Source of the DNA: Chitinophaga nivalis
GTDB taxonomy: Bacteria; Bacteroidota; Bacteroidia; Chitinophagales; Chitinophagaceae
DNA: 64,000 nt
Assembly: GCF_025989125.1 (NCBI RefSeq)
Contig: NZ_JAPDNR010000001.1
Coordinates: 186,001 to 250,000 of the forward strand
Reading direction: 5' to 3'
Shown: one piece after another, positions 24,500 to 33,927 of the stretch
Position numbering within the stretch: position 1 is the stretch's first letter
Layout: every line of letters begins with the position of its first letter
Position numbers and translations under genes: made by a program
Notes under the pieces: generated by a model
The model's input: the letters and a program-made list of their open reading frames with translations, nothing else
Databases searched by the model: none
Told to the model about the DNA's origin: nothing

Positions 24500-26236
24500 C
24501 TATTGAATGTATCTTTTTTCAGCGATCTTACGAACCAGGTCAACAGAGGAAGCTCCTTTATCTTTCGCCTGTTGCCAGTACTCCACCGCTTTTGCTACTT
24601 CTTTCAGATTAAACAGTATATCTCCGTAGTGTTCCAGCACATTCGGGTCTTGCTGGGCTGCCGGATATTGCAGGGCTTTCTCGATCCATTGCCGCGCTTC
24701 TTCGAACTTATCCTGCCGGAAAAGAATCCAGGCATAGGTATCCATGTAGGTTGGACTTTCCGGTTCAATCTCGAGTGATCGCCTGGACATTTCCGCTGCC
24801 CTATCAAGATTCTCGCCTCGCAAAGACAGGTAATAGCTGTAATTATTCAGTACCAGCGCATCTTTCGGACGCAGCAGCAAAGCCCTTTCATAACTGCTGT
24901 CCGACTGTTGATGCTGACCGGTGGCATGATAGGCATCTCCCAAAAGAGAAAAAATATCACCCATAAATTTTTTCTCCGGGCTACCCGTTTCCATCGCTTT
25001 GTTCAATGCACCGATAGCGGCCGGATATTGTTGTAACAGAAATGCAGCTACTCCCTTAAAGTAGTAGCCCATAAATTCTTTCGGGAATTTTTCTGTCACG
25101 GTATTGCTCAGTGCGAGTAAAGCGTTGGGATCTTCCTTACGAGAATAAATCCACATCAGCTGATACCATACGGAAAAACGGCTGCTATCGAGGCTGAGCG
25201 CCTGGGTATAGCTTTGCCGCGCACTATCCAGCATGTCTGCCTGAGAAAACATATCTCCCCGCAGGGCATATGCTTTGGCATCTTTCGGATGCGCCCTGAT
25301 AATCAGATCTGTCAGCTCCAGCCCTTCATCCAGCTTGGTTTTATCCACATCCATCATTTGCAGGTATGGATATACATACGCTACTTTTTCATCGATGCTG
25401 TACAAGGGATTGGCGAAAGCTCTGGTCAGGTAGTTCCGATAGGTAACCATATCCTTTTGCTGCCGGGCATAAGAGGCCAGTGCAATCAATGCCCGGGCAT
25501 TATCCGGATCTTTCTGCAGGATGGTATTATACACCGCTGCGGCGTCTTTGATGCGGTCGTTGGCATCATATATTTCGGCCAGCAGATAATAATAGCGTAT
25601 TTCCCGGGGAGACTGGTCAATGAGTTTCTGTATTTCTGCAGCCGCTTCATCTACCATACTCATTTTCAGGAGTAATTTCTGTTTTTGGTAGATGAGTTCT
25701 TCCACCACACCTGCTTTGCTTTCCAGCTGATCAAATGCCGCCAGTGAAGACGCAGGTTTGTTGGCCTTCCCCAATAATATGGCCTTGTTGTACAGGTAAT
25801 CTTCGTTATCGGGGTAGCGGTTGGTTAATCCCTCAAATATCATCGCTGCGCTGTCGTATCTTTCATTTACAGCATAAGCGTCGGCGAGGGTTACCTGAAA
25901 CCAGTGGTTGTCAGCATCTATAGCTACTGCCCGACGGGCAAAAATGAGGGCATTGCCAGGGCTTTGCACCTCCATAAACAGGCGCGCCAGTTCATAATAA
26001 ACCGTCGCATTTTTTCTGTTCAGCCGTAAATAGTCGGAATACTGGGTGATAGCAGTACGATAATCGCCCAGCATTTTGGAACGCTGCGCAGCGAAAAAAA
26101 GACTGTCTGCCCGCTGTTCCAATACAGCAGGATCTTTAATGGTAGTACCTTTCTGCGAAGCAATTTGTTTGGCACCGCTGCATGCTCCCATCAAAAAAAA
26201 TCCCGCCAGCCCTATAACGGTGAAGTATATCCGCAT
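24500..26236 (-). CDS. TPR-repeat lipoprotein
   Basis: Lipoprotein (lipobox MGAC, Cys19) built almost entirely of tetratricopeptide repeats, with about 12-14 helical pairs visible (YYELARLFMEVQSPGNAL, YYLLAEIYDANDRIKDA, LEHYGDILFNLKEVAKAVEYW). TPRs scaffold protein complexes; here it is anchored to the periplasmic face of a membrane. It starts 3 bp after the dut stop, so the two are co-transcribed and probably translationally coupled. It belongs to the conserved dut-TPR-DUF4292-EnvC block. Confidence 0.9.
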   Translation of the reverse strand: MRIYFTVIGLAGFFLMGACSGAKQIASQKGTTIKDPAVLEQRADSLFFAAQRSKMLGDYRTAITQYSDYLRLNRKNATVYYELARLFMEVQSPGNALIFARRAVAIDADNHWFQVTLADAYAVNERYDSAAMIFEGLTNRYPDNEDYLYNKAILLGKANKPASSLAAFDQLESKAGVVEELIYQKQKLLLKMSMVDEAAAEIQKLIDQSPREIRYYYLLAEIYDANDRIKDAAAVYNTILQKDPDNARALIALASYARQQKDMVTYRNYLTRAFANPLYSIDEKVAYVYPYLQMMDVDKTKLDEGLELTDLIIRAHPKDAKAYALRGDMFSQADMLDSARQSYTQALSLDSSRFSVWYQLMWIYSRKEDPNALLALSNTVTEKFPKEFMGYYFKGVAAFLLQQYPAAIGALNKAMETGSPEKKFMGDIFSLLGDAYHATGQHQQSDSSYERALLLRPKDALVLNNYSYYLSLRGENLDRAAEMSRRSLEIEPESPTYMDTYAWILFRQDKFEEARQWIEKALQYPAAQQDPNVLEHYGDILFNLKEVAKAVEYWQQAKDKGASSVDLVRKIAEKRYIQ

Positions 26237-26239
26237 TTA

Positions 26240-26683
26240 TCAGGATTTACCGGTGTGTCCGAAACCACCGGTGCCCCGTACTGTCTCAGACAATACAGCT
26301 ACCGGCTCCATTACTACCTGTACAAAAGGAGCAATGACCATTTGTGCAACCCGGTCTGCCGGGTGTATGGTTTGCGGTTCGTTGGACAAGTTAATCACGA
26401 TCAATTTAATTTCTCCTCTGTAATCTGCATCTATCGTGCCAGGCGTATTCAGCAATGTGATACCCTGTTTGATGGCTAATCCGCTACGTGGGCGTATCTG
26501 CGCCTCGTAACCTGCCGGCAGCTCAATAAACAAACCGGTGGGTATCAATGTCCTTTCCAGTGGCTGCAGGGTTACCGCTGTTTCCAGGTGTGCCCGCAAA
26601 TCCATCCCTGCCGCATCTGCTGTTGCATAAGCCGGCAATTCATTATCCGACTTATTAATGATTTTCACAATTATATCCGCCAT
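26240..26683 (-). CDS. dut: dUTP diphosphatase
   Basis: Hydrolyses dUTP to dUMP and pyrophosphate, supplying thymidylate precursor and keeping uracil out of DNA. The conserved motifs of the trimeric family are present: AGMDLRA (1), RPRSGLA (2), NTPGTIDADYRGEI (3), PADRVAQMVI (4) and the C-terminal glycine-rich RGTGGFGHTG (5). The 147-aa length is normal. The start ATG at 26683 follows a hairpin-containing 109-bp gap after ispF. Confidence 0.96.
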   Translation of the reverse strand: MADIIVKIINKSDNELPAYATADAAGMDLRAHLETAVTLQPLERTLIPTGLFIELPAGYEAQIRPRSGLAIKQGITLLNTPGTIDADYRGEIKLIVINLSNEPQTIHPADRVAQMVIAPFVQVVMEPVAVLSETVRGTGGFGHTGKS

Positions 26684-26702
26684 TGGACAAAGATATTTTA
26701 AA

Positions 26703-26771
26703 TAATGAATTACGAATTAAGATTTAAAAATTATACCTCTTGCGGAAAGGCATGGGTATAGCTTTTTAATC
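26703..26771. repeat. AATTACGAATTAA element and imperfect hairpin between ispF and dut
   Basis: AATTACGAATTAA at 26708-26720 is followed by an imperfect inverted repeat (26721-26737 / 26755-26771, 14 of 17 pairs). Sequences of the same kind occur at 38826-38913 and 61257-61340, so this looks like a member of a dispersed intergenic family. Confidence 0.45.
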
Positions 26772-26792
26772 CTGCGCTGTAACCGCGTTATT

Positions 26793-27281
26793 TTACTGCG
26801 CCATTTTTTCCAGTAAAACAGTGGCATAAGCCATCACGCCTTCTTCCCGTCCGACAAAGCCCATTTGCTCTGTAGTGGTAGCTTTGATGGATACATCCTC
26901 CACTGTCACCCGCAATATTCCGGCAATGATGGCCTGCATCTGCGGCACATATGGCTTGATCTTCGGCGCCTGTAAACAAAGCGTACTATCGATATTCACA
27001 ACCTGGTACCCTTTTTCGCCAATCAGTTGGGCACAGCGGGCCAGCAGTATTTTACTGTCTATATTTTTATAGGTATTGTCGGTATCCGGAAAGTGTACGC
27101 CTATGTCTCCCAGGGCCAAAGCGCCCAACATGGCATCGCAAACGGCATGCAGTAATACATCCGCATCACTGTGTCCTAATGCTCCTTTATGATGAGGCAC
27201 CAGTACGCCTCCCAGCCAGAAATCACGTCCTTCTACCAGCTGATGAAAATCTATCCCCTGTCCAATACGTATCCTACTCAT
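26793..27281 (-). CDS. ispF: 2-C-methyl-D-erythritol 2,4-cyclodiphosphate synthase
   Basis: MEP-pathway enzyme that cyclises CDP-ME-2-phosphate to MEcPP for isoprenoid synthesis. The zinc ligands D11-x-H13 (GQGIDFHQL) and H45 (SDADVLLHA) are present, as is the C-terminal ATTTEQMGFVGREEG signature. The 162-aa length is normal. It is the first gene of the minus-strand run after the porV terminator. Confidence 0.96.
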   Translation of the reverse strand: MSRIRIGQGIDFHQLVEGRDFWLGGVLVPHHKGALGHSDADVLLHAVCDAMLGALALGDIGVHFPDTDNTYKNIDSKILLARCAQLIGEKGYQVVNIDSTLCLQAPKIKPYVPQMQAIIAGILRVTVEDVSIKATTTEQMGFVGREEGVMAYATVLLEKMAQ

Positions 27282-27329
27282 ATAAAAAAAGTTTAATCAT
27301 TTCGCCAATGCGCAAGGTAAGCCAATAAA

Positions 27330-27362
27330 TATAAAAATCCCCCCCGCTATATGGCGGGGGGG
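27330..27362 (-). terminator. intrinsic terminator of porV
   Basis: A G/C-rich 9-bp stem (seven C then GC, paired with GC then seven G; 27339-27347 / 27354-27362) is followed on the minus strand by a T-run. It lies about 95 bp after the porV stop. Confidence 0.88.
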
Positions 27363-27454
27363 ATGGGGTGTTGTATTATTTGTAAGCCGGCCAGGGGCTG
27401 CCTGATCACTACAACGGTAGCGCCAGGCCCATATCAAACCGGCAGCATTATCTT

Positions 27455-28630
27455 TTACCAGCCTGTCCGGCTCTCGTCTCTGCTACCCAGGTCGAAGGTC
27501 AGGGTAAACCTAAGGGTGTTGGACAACGGATTCCGTTGGATACCTGAACCCGAAGGCACCAGGTAAGACACGTTCAGACCGTATATATCATACTTTACAC
27601 CGATACCGGCTGTAAAGTATTTACGATTGCCTTTATTTTTATTTTCATTGAAGTAACCGGCTCTCACTGCGAAGAGCTGACTATACCAATATTCCATCCC
27701 TACAGAATACATCAGCTCCTGTAATTCTTCTTTAAATCCACCGGGGGCATCTCCGAAAGAAGAGAACATACCTTCCAGGGAACTTTTGTTTTTGTAGGTG
27801 CCGTTACTATCCGGCGTAGGTACCAGTAATTTATTGACATCCAGGGCAAAGGTGAGCTGATTATTCTCGTCCAGCGCCATGGTATAAGCTGCTCCCAGAC
27901 CAAGGTTCGTTGGTAAAAAATCTTTGTTCTGTGCAGAACTGGTATAGGAAATTTTAGTACCAATATTGGTGATGGCTACGCCCAGGTTCAGTTTATTGGC
28001 CAGCCCATCATCTTTCTCAAAATCTTTGGTATAGAAGGCAGAAATGTCTGCGGCAAAAGCTTTACCGGGTTTTATTGTTACGTTATTCACAGATTGTCCG
28101 CCGGCCAGGTTGGAGTAAATATAACGGCCGGTCAGTCCTACTGCAAAATGATCAGACAGTCTGCGGGAATAACCTGCATCCAGGGCAAACTCCCGCGGAT
28201 GGAAATCTCCGATGGATTGACCTGTAACATTCGTAAAATTGATGGTACCCAGGGAGAAGTAACGCAATGATGCGGATACTGCCTGGAATTCATCCAGCTG
28301 TGTGTAACCACTTACAGTAGCCAGGAATACATCATTCACCAGTTCTTTTAACCAGGGCGTATAGGTAGCCGAAATCCTGGTTTTTGTATCTGCGAAAGGT
28401 AGTTTGGCCAGGTTCCAGTAGATGGAGTTTGCATCCGGAGCGGTGGCCACCCCTACATCTCCCATAGCGCCGCTGCGGGCATCCGGGGTAATTCTCAGGA
28501 AAGGGACTGCAGTGTTAATAGTATTCGTACGGCCATCAAGCTGACCAGGAGAGTCTATCTGAGCTGAGGTTTCAAAACTGGTGAAAGTGCCGTAAATGAA
28601 CACAAGGCCCATTGTTAACTTTCGGATCAT
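27455..28630 (-). CDS. porV: type IX secretion outer-membrane protein PorV
   Basis: FadL-like outer-membrane barrel that carries T9SS cargo from the SprA translocon to the PorU sortase. Signal peptide ends TSAQ|IDSP. The family opening PFLRITPDARSGAMGDVGVATAPDANSIYWN is diagnostic, and barrel strands run to the C-terminal LRFTLTFDLG. The 391-aa length is normal. It sits 105 bp downstream of porU on the same strand, the porU-porV order conserved across Bacteroidota. Confidence 0.95.
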   Translation of the reverse strand: MIRKLTMGLVFIYGTFTSFETSAQIDSPGQLDGRTNTINTAVPFLRITPDARSGAMGDVGVATAPDANSIYWNLAKLPFADTKTRISATYTPWLKELVNDVFLATVSGYTQLDEFQAVSASLRYFSLGTINFTNVTGQSIGDFHPREFALDAGYSRRLSDHFAVGLTGRYIYSNLAGGQSVNNVTIKPGKAFAADISAFYTKDFEKDDGLANKLNLGVAITNIGTKISYTSSAQNKDFLPTNLGLGAAYTMALDENNQLTFALDVNKLLVPTPDSNGTYKNKSSLEGMFSSFGDAPGGFKEELQELMYSVGMEYWYSQLFAVRAGYFNENKNKGNRKYFTAGIGVKYDIYGLNVSYLVPSGSGIQRNPLSNTLRFTLTFDLGSRDESRTGW

Positions 28631-28735
28631 GCAGAATTCGGATTTGATAAGGATGTAAAAATAATTTTATTTATCAATATAAAACAGAAAGGGGTTAATA
28701 GGAAATTACGGCACACTACTTCTTTCATGCATAGG

Positions 28736-31700
28736 TCAAAACAATACCAATTTACCGCCCTTTACCCTCGTTTTGCCACTACTAATATTCGTTATCGTTA
28801 GTCTGTAAATATATAATCCTGGTGACATTTTAGCTCCCGAGTCACCACGTCCATCCCAAGGCATGCCATCAAAACGGCCGGAAGCTGATATTATTGTGTG
28901 ACGAATTATTTTTACCTGGCGTCCTTCTAAGGTAAATATCTGCAACGTTAATTGCAAGGATGCTTCCTGTTGGTTGTGCAGGAAAGTAAAACGTGTTCCA
29001 TCATGAAACGGATTAGGATAGTTTCCTACTTCCTCTACTGCCAGCTCTCCGGGTGTTGCCACCTTAAAGTAAACGGTGACCGTGGCGGCATTATTGTAGG
29101 TGTCCCATGCCTTAATAGTAATACTATGTGTTCCTGCAGCTATTCCCTGTAACGGAAAACGTACCACCCCTCTTCTATAGCTGTTCAAAGATGCTTCAAA
29201 ATAATCATTTAACACAAAATATTCTGTCCCGTCCAGTATAGCCACCATCAGATGTTCCCGGTTGTTGCCGGAAATATTAAGGCCGCTGCTGTCTGCCAGT
29301 TCCACTATCAGCAACGGATCATTACCAACAATATCACCATTTTGAAAACTGTATTTATCCAGCCATACGCTGATGCCCGGCCCGGTTATATCTGCCGGCG
29401 GATACCCGGCCATACCACCGGTTGTAAAGTGATCAAAAAAACCATTGCCATCCCGCTGTCCATCGGAAGCATAATAACTGATTTTCCCTTTTCCGCTGCC
29501 AGCTGCCAGATCTGCCGGCGCTATAAAATCAAGGGTAAACTGTCCGCCGGTAATCGTTTGTGTTCCCCGGAACAGCACCTGCTGCTGCAACGTATAGGCG
29601 GCAGCTTTACTCCGGGGATCGTTGCCCCGCGTGTGTAAGGTGGCCGGTTTATCAAAGATCGTGGTATACAGGGTACCTTCATAACGCGGCAGGGGGTTAC
29701 CCTGTACGTCTGCCAGATGCCCTTTCAGGGTATAATGCATCAGGCCCTGCAAGGTATCCGGACTCACTGCTATAGCTTTACCATTGATGGAATCTGTAAT
29801 TACCCGGTATGCCGGAAAAGCCAGCGTTAAAGCCGGATCGCCGAGCAACTGGAATTTCCGGTTATTGATAATATCACCGGAGCTGCTATAGGTCATATTC
29901 TTCGCCAGCATCGCAGCAGTGCCCAGCGCCGGTAAAGTACCATCTGCCTGTGGTGTAAAGGCGGCCTTCATATAGTTGCTGTTCATCACCTGGTTGGCAT
30001 AGGAAAATACCGCCCGGGTGGTGGTCATCAGGGCAATAGCTCCGCCGCGATGTTGCAGCAATACCTTGTGGCCGATGGAGGTAATGCCTGGATCATCAAA
30101 CGGTTCAAAATCGCAGGTGGCCGTAATAAACAGCGGTAATTTGTTTTCATTTTGCCAGTACGGCAGATTGCCGGCATCCAGCACGGTTTCTTCCGCCAGC
30201 CGGGCATTACTTCCATGTCCGGTATAGTTGAATATCAGCGAACCTTTATTGATCCGGGTATCGATGGCCTTATTCACTTCCGGCGCCCGGCTGCCTGCAT
30301 TGGTAGCTGTTTGCGGATAGGCGTCGAGGTAAATCTTATCTATATCTGCGGGGTAGCGGCTTTTCGTAATAATCCGGCTCATGGCTTCTGCCGCATCAAA
30401 ATGTATATTATCATCTTCATCATCTGCCACCAGGGTTACCTGATTCCGCCATGGGCCTAAAGTTGCCGGTTGTCCGTACCGGATAATTTTATCCACTGCC
30501 AGGGCAGCTTCTGCCACATCCCTTGCCGGAATACGGCCCATACCGATGTCCAGCAAATTAGGGATATCCACACGGGTAATATCATCCTGGTCGTCCAGCA
30601 GCCCGAAAAAGTCATCTGATACATAGGAGCGTATCGCATCCAGGGAGGCTTCACTTTGCCAGGAAGGCACCATATTGCTATGCTGCCGGGTGCGCTGACG
30701 ATAATCGTAGGAGGCGGCCCCCAACAACAGCAGGTAACGGGGAGCAGGTCCCCGGTCGTAAAACATTTTTACATAATCGCGGATGGCTGCAGGATCCGGA
30801 GCACCGGCGGCAAACTCCTGATAGATCTTATCTACTGTGGTCACCAATACTGTCAGTTGCTCGCGGGAGCGGTGCCAGGCCGCCAGCCTTTCTGCCTGTC
30901 CCTGCAAGGCGGTGGTTGTAACAATCAGCATATCAGCCGGGCCTGTACCATGCAGGTCCTGGTTAGCTACCGGCCCGGCTACTACCGGCAATTGTGCGGC
31001 GCTGCTGTTAAAGGCCACATATTCGCGCAGCTGATCCTGTTTTCCATTGAACACCAGGGAGTCGCCCTGTTGTTTAAAATGAACCGCCACCGGGTGTAAA
31101 GGATCGGTTACCTCCCACACCTGCGTGTGTGCCTGTACGTTATGCAGTGTATAGGTAGCAGGCAAAGCACCGGTTGTATAATGGCTGTCCCGGAACAGCA
31201 GCATCCCCGCAGCGGGTAAGGTAAGCCGGCAGCGGGCCTGTATTTCCAGGTAGTCCAGCCATCCACGGGCATTCACATCTCCCGGTTCAAAGGCAGCAGT
31301 TACCTGCAATGCCTGCCCGGCAACGGCTACGGAGCCTGCGCCCGTAGCTGCTGTGGCCACGCCTTCAAATATATTACCGGTTACCGGTAACAGATAAATG
31401 CCGCCGGCAGCCGTACCATTAACAGAGATATTAAAATTGCTGCCGGAGCCACCGCGGGCAGCGGCGCGGAATTGCACGGTTACCGGGCCTGCCGGAGGCG
31501 CCGGTAGTGTAAAAGCATACGATTGCTGCAGCCCGGCCACTTTGCCGAACTCCGGCCCCCACCATTGTTTACCGCTGTTGAGGAAGTTGAGGCTGTCGCG
31601 CTCATAAAAGGTGAGGTAATCAAATGTATGCACCGGGGTACCGGGTACGATCCGGGCAGTATCTTGTTTTATCCGCAGGCCAGGGGCATCGGTATTCAGA

Positions 31701-32149
31701 AAGTACCAGGCCGTATCGCTATACAGGTGTTTTTGGTGATGGAAGGTTTTGAAGCTGTTGTCGAAATCCCAGTGGTCTACGCCAGGCGCGTAAAATAAGA
31801 GATAGTCGTTGCCATCGAGGTAGCCATCGCCGCCATCGGCAATATACAAGGCCGTTTCCGGCAGGTCGTCATAACGGTCAGACCTATTTGCTTCCGGCAA
31901 CATCCGGCCACCGCTTCCAAATAACCGGATATGCGCAGCGGGTACCTCCCGGGTATTGATACCCAGTTGCTGCAGCAGCGGTACATCTATTTTATAGATC
32001 CCGGCGGCACTTACCGCCAGCTTATGCCAGCTGCCGGTTGCCAGTACGGAGTGTGCTTTATAGGACCGTTGGCCTGTCTGTGCGCAGGTAAGATGGTATA
32101 CCAGCAAAAAAACGGATAGCGGTAATAGGAAAATACCATTGAGTTTCAT
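28736..32149 (-). CDS. porU: type IX secretion system sortase PorU
   Basis: C25 (gingipain-fold) cysteine peptidase that removes the T9SS C-terminal signal and attaches cargo to surface glycolipid. Signal peptide MKLNGIFLLPLSVFLL...CAQ. The catalytic dyad is visible as His645 (NYTGHGS) and Cys679 (TATCDF), counting from this start. The C-terminus (residues ~1035-1137) is an Ig/FlgD-like T9SS-type domain (NYPNPFHDGT...SPGLYIYRLT). The frame is open to 32221, but the ATG at 32149 fits the signal peptide and lies 29 bp after a TACATTTG element. It is 1137 aa and divergent from gldJ. Confidence 0.95.
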   Translation of the reverse strand: MKLNGIFLLPLSVFLLVYHLTCAQTGQRSYKAHSVLATGSWHKLAVSAAGIYKIDVPLLQQLGINTREVPAAHIRLFGSGGRMLPEANRSDRYDDLPETALYIADGGDGYLDGNDYLLFYAPGVDHWDFDNSFKTFHHQKHLYSDTAWYFLNTDAPGLRIKQDTARIVPGTPVHTFDYLTFYERDSLNFLNSGKQWWGPEFGKVAGLQQSYAFTLPAPPAGPVTVQFRAAARGGSGSNFNISVNGTAAGGIYLLPVTGNIFEGVATAATGAGSVAVAGQALQVTAAFEPGDVNARGWLDYLEIQARCRLTLPAAGMLLFRDSHYTTGALPATYTLHNVQAHTQVWEVTDPLHPVAVHFKQQGDSLVFNGKQDQLREYVAFNSSAAQLPVVAGPVANQDLHGTGPADMLIVTTTALQGQAERLAAWHRSREQLTVLVTTVDKIYQEFAAGAPDPAAIRDYVKMFYDRGPAPRYLLLLGAASYDYRQRTRQHSNMVPSWQSEASLDAIRSYVSDDFFGLLDDQDDITRVDIPNLLDIGMGRIPARDVAEAALAVDKIIRYGQPATLGPWRNQVTLVADDEDDNIHFDAAEAMSRIITKSRYPADIDKIYLDAYPQTATNAGSRAPEVNKAIDTRINKGSLIFNYTGHGSNARLAEETVLDAGNLPYWQNENKLPLFITATCDFEPFDDPGITSIGHKVLLQHRGGAIALMTTTRAVFSYANQVMNSNYMKAAFTPQADGTLPALGTAAMLAKNMTYSSSGDIINNRKFQLLGDPALTLAFPAYRVITDSINGKAIAVSPDTLQGLMHYTLKGHLADVQGNPLPRYEGTLYTTIFDKPATLHTRGNDPRSKAAAYTLQQQVLFRGTQTITGGQFTLDFIAPADLAAGSGKGKISYYASDGQRDGNGFFDHFTTGGMAGYPPADITGPGISVWLDKYSFQNGDIVGNDPLLIVELADSSGLNISGNNREHLMVAILDGTEYFVLNDYFEASLNSYRRGVVRFPLQGIAAGTHSITIKAWDTYNNAATVTVYFKVATPGELAVEEVGNYPNPFHDGTRFTFLHNQQEASLQLTLQIFTLEGRQVKIIRHTIISASGRFDGMPWDGRGDSGAKMSPGLYIYRLTITNISSGKTRVKGGKLVLF

Positions 32150-32178
32150 TATCTTAATCCCCCGGATTATCACGAACG

Positions 32179-32186
32179 CAAATGTA
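32179..32186 (-). promoter_or_regulatory. -7 box of porU
   Basis: TACATTTG on the minus strand, extended as TACATTTGCGTT, lies 29 bp before the porU ATG. The same 12-mer occurs on the plus strand before gldJ. Confidence 0.55.
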
Positions 32187-32260
32187 GCAGCGACGGCTGC
32201 TGCGCGCACGAATGGCAGCAAATTACAAATTAATTTTTTTCGCCATAAAATAAAAAAGAG

Positions 32261-32268
32261 TACATTTG
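32261..32268 (+). promoter_or_regulatory. -7 box of gldJ
   Basis: TACATTTG (within TACATTTGCGTT) is an exact TAnnTTTG match, 37 bp before the gldJ ATG. The matching divergent copy is 74 bp away. Confidence 0.6.
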
Positions 32269-32305
32269 CGTTTACTGTAAATATAATCGACTAAAGCTGT
32301 ATCGC

Positions 32306-33856
32306 ATGCGTAGATTAACCTCTTTATCATTGCTCGTAGGTACCAGCGTAATGCTATCCATGAGTGCCTGTAACAAGGGCGGCGGGGGACTTTTCGGAAA
32401 AAAGAAAGAAGCATCTTCTGCTACCGGCTGGAGCTATAACGACCCGAAGATGGGCGGTTTCAGCGTAGCCAAGAATAAAGACCAACAAACCGGTCCGGGC
32501 CTGGTGTTTGTACAAGGTGGTACATTTGCCATGGGCGCCACTGAGCAGGATGTAATGGGCGACTGGAACAACATTCCGCGTCGTATTACAGTATCCTCTT
32601 TCTACATTGACGAGTCCGAAGTTGCCAACGTACATTACCGGGAATATCTTTACTGGCTGGCCCGTGTTTACAACGAGTCCTTCCCTGATGTTTACCGCAA
32701 TGCTTTACCGGATACCCTGGTATGGCGTAGTGAACTGGCGTACAACGAACCGCTGGTAGAATATTACTTCCGCCACCCGGCCTATAACGACTATCCGGTA
32801 GTAGGTGTGACCTGGAAACAGGCTGCTGACTATTGTAAATGGCGTTCTAACCGTGTGAACGAAAAACTGCTGATGGACAAAGGTCTGCTTTCCAAAGCGG
32901 ATGTTACCAACCAGTCAGACGACAACACTTTCGATACCAAATCTTATTCTGCCGGCCTGTACGAAGGTACGCCTGGCAAAATGTCCAAAGGCACCAAAGA
33001 CCAGTTTAAGAATGCCGACGGAACGCCTCGTAACGCCATCTTTGAAGATGGTATCATGTTACCGGCTTACCGCCTGCCAACAGAAGCTGAGTGGGAATAT
33101 GCCGCACTGGGCTATGTAGGCCAGAACCCGGGCCCTTCCAAAAAAGAAGGCAAACACGGGGAAGAGCTGATCATGAACAAACAGGTATACTCCTGGGGTA
33201 CCAACACCAGTGGTTTACGTGATATCCGCAGAGGTAACTGGCAGGGACAATTCCTCGCCAACTTCAAACGCGGTTCCGGTGATAACATGGGTGTGGCCGG
33301 TGGTCTGAATGACCGTGCGTCTATCCCGGGTCCGATCCGCTCCTTCTTCCCGAACACATTCGGTATCTATAATATGTCCGGTAACGTTTCTGAGTGGGTA
33401 CTCGACGTGTACAGACCATTGAACCCAATCGACGGGGAAGACTTCAACTACTTCCGTGGTAACAAATTCCAGACTGTTTATCAGAACGAAAACAAGGAGT
33501 TTGAAAAAGACAGCCTGGGTGGTCTGAAAATGCGTGATGTGACCGACGAAGAAAGTGCTAACCGCCTGAACTACCAGAAAGGGGATGTAATCAACTACCT
33601 GGATGGTGACTCGATGTCGCAGGTAGAATATGGTTATGCCATCACTACCCTGATTAACGACAAATCACACGTGATCAAAGGTGGTAGCTGGAACGACCGT
33701 GCTTACTGGCTTTCTCCGGGTACACGCCGTTACATGCAGGAAGACATGGCCACCAACACCGTAGGTTTCCGTTGCGCCATGGACCGTGTAGGTAGCCCTG
33801 AAGGTAACAAGTTCAAAACAGGTAACCTGTTCAAGAAACAAAGACAAAAACGATAA
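32306..33856 (+). CDS. gldJ: gliding motility lipoprotein GldJ
   Basis: Lipoprotein (SMSAC, Cys22) with a formylglycine-generating-enzyme/SUMF1-like domain (GPGLVFVQGGTFAMGAT ... YRLPTEAEWEYAAL ... NMSGNVSEWVLD ... GGSWND...GFRCAM). GldJ and its paralogue GldK are needed for gliding and T9SS assembly. I call GldJ over GldK from the divergent porU-porV neighbours, which match Flavobacterium gene order, and from the 516-aa length. The enzymatic Cys pair of true FGEs is not apparent, so the domain is probably structural. It ends at a very strong bidirectional terminator. Confidence 0.92.
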   Translation: MRRLTSLSLLVGTSVMLSMSACNKGGGGLFGKKKEASSATGWSYNDPKMGGFSVAKNKDQQTGPGLVFVQGGTFAMGATEQDVMGDWNNIPRRITVSSFYIDESEVANVHYREYLYWLARVYNESFPDVYRNALPDTLVWRSELAYNEPLVEYYFRHPAYNDYPVVGVTWKQAADYCKWRSNRVNEKLLMDKGLLSKADVTNQSDDNTFDTKSYSAGLYEGTPGKMSKGTKDQFKNADGTPRNAIFEDGIMLPAYRLPTEAEWEYAALGYVGQNPGPSKKEGKHGEELIMNKQVYSWGTNTSGLRDIRRGNWQGQFLANFKRGSGDNMGVAGGLNDRASIPGPIRSFFPNTFGIYNMSGNVSEWVLDVYRPLNPIDGEDFNYFRGNKFQTVYQNENKEFEKDSLGGLKMRDVTDEESANRLNYQKGDVINYLDGDSMSQVEYGYAITTLINDKSHVIKGGSWNDRAYWLSPGTRRYMQEDMATNTVGFRCAMDRVGSPEGNKFKTGNLFKKQRQKR

Positions 33857-33860
33857 TCAG

Positions 33861-33919
33861 TTATCCATAAAAAAATACCCCCTCGCCATATGGTGAGGGG
33901 GTATTTTTTTTATGGATAA
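33861..33919. terminator. 59-bp near-perfect palindromic bidirectional terminator between gldJ and bcp
   Basis: The arms pair from TTATCCAT through an A-run and TACCCCCTC, with the centre CCATATGG. The only asymmetries are one extra T and one G/A difference. A-run and T-run on the two sides serve both convergent genes. Confidence 0.92.
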
Positions 33920-33927
33920 TACCATCA

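Noticed and set aside
32306..33856. GldK/PorK instead of GldJ
   Set aside because: Both are SUMF1-like lipoproteins, but the divergent porU-porV context and the absence of gldL/M/N downstream favour GldJ.
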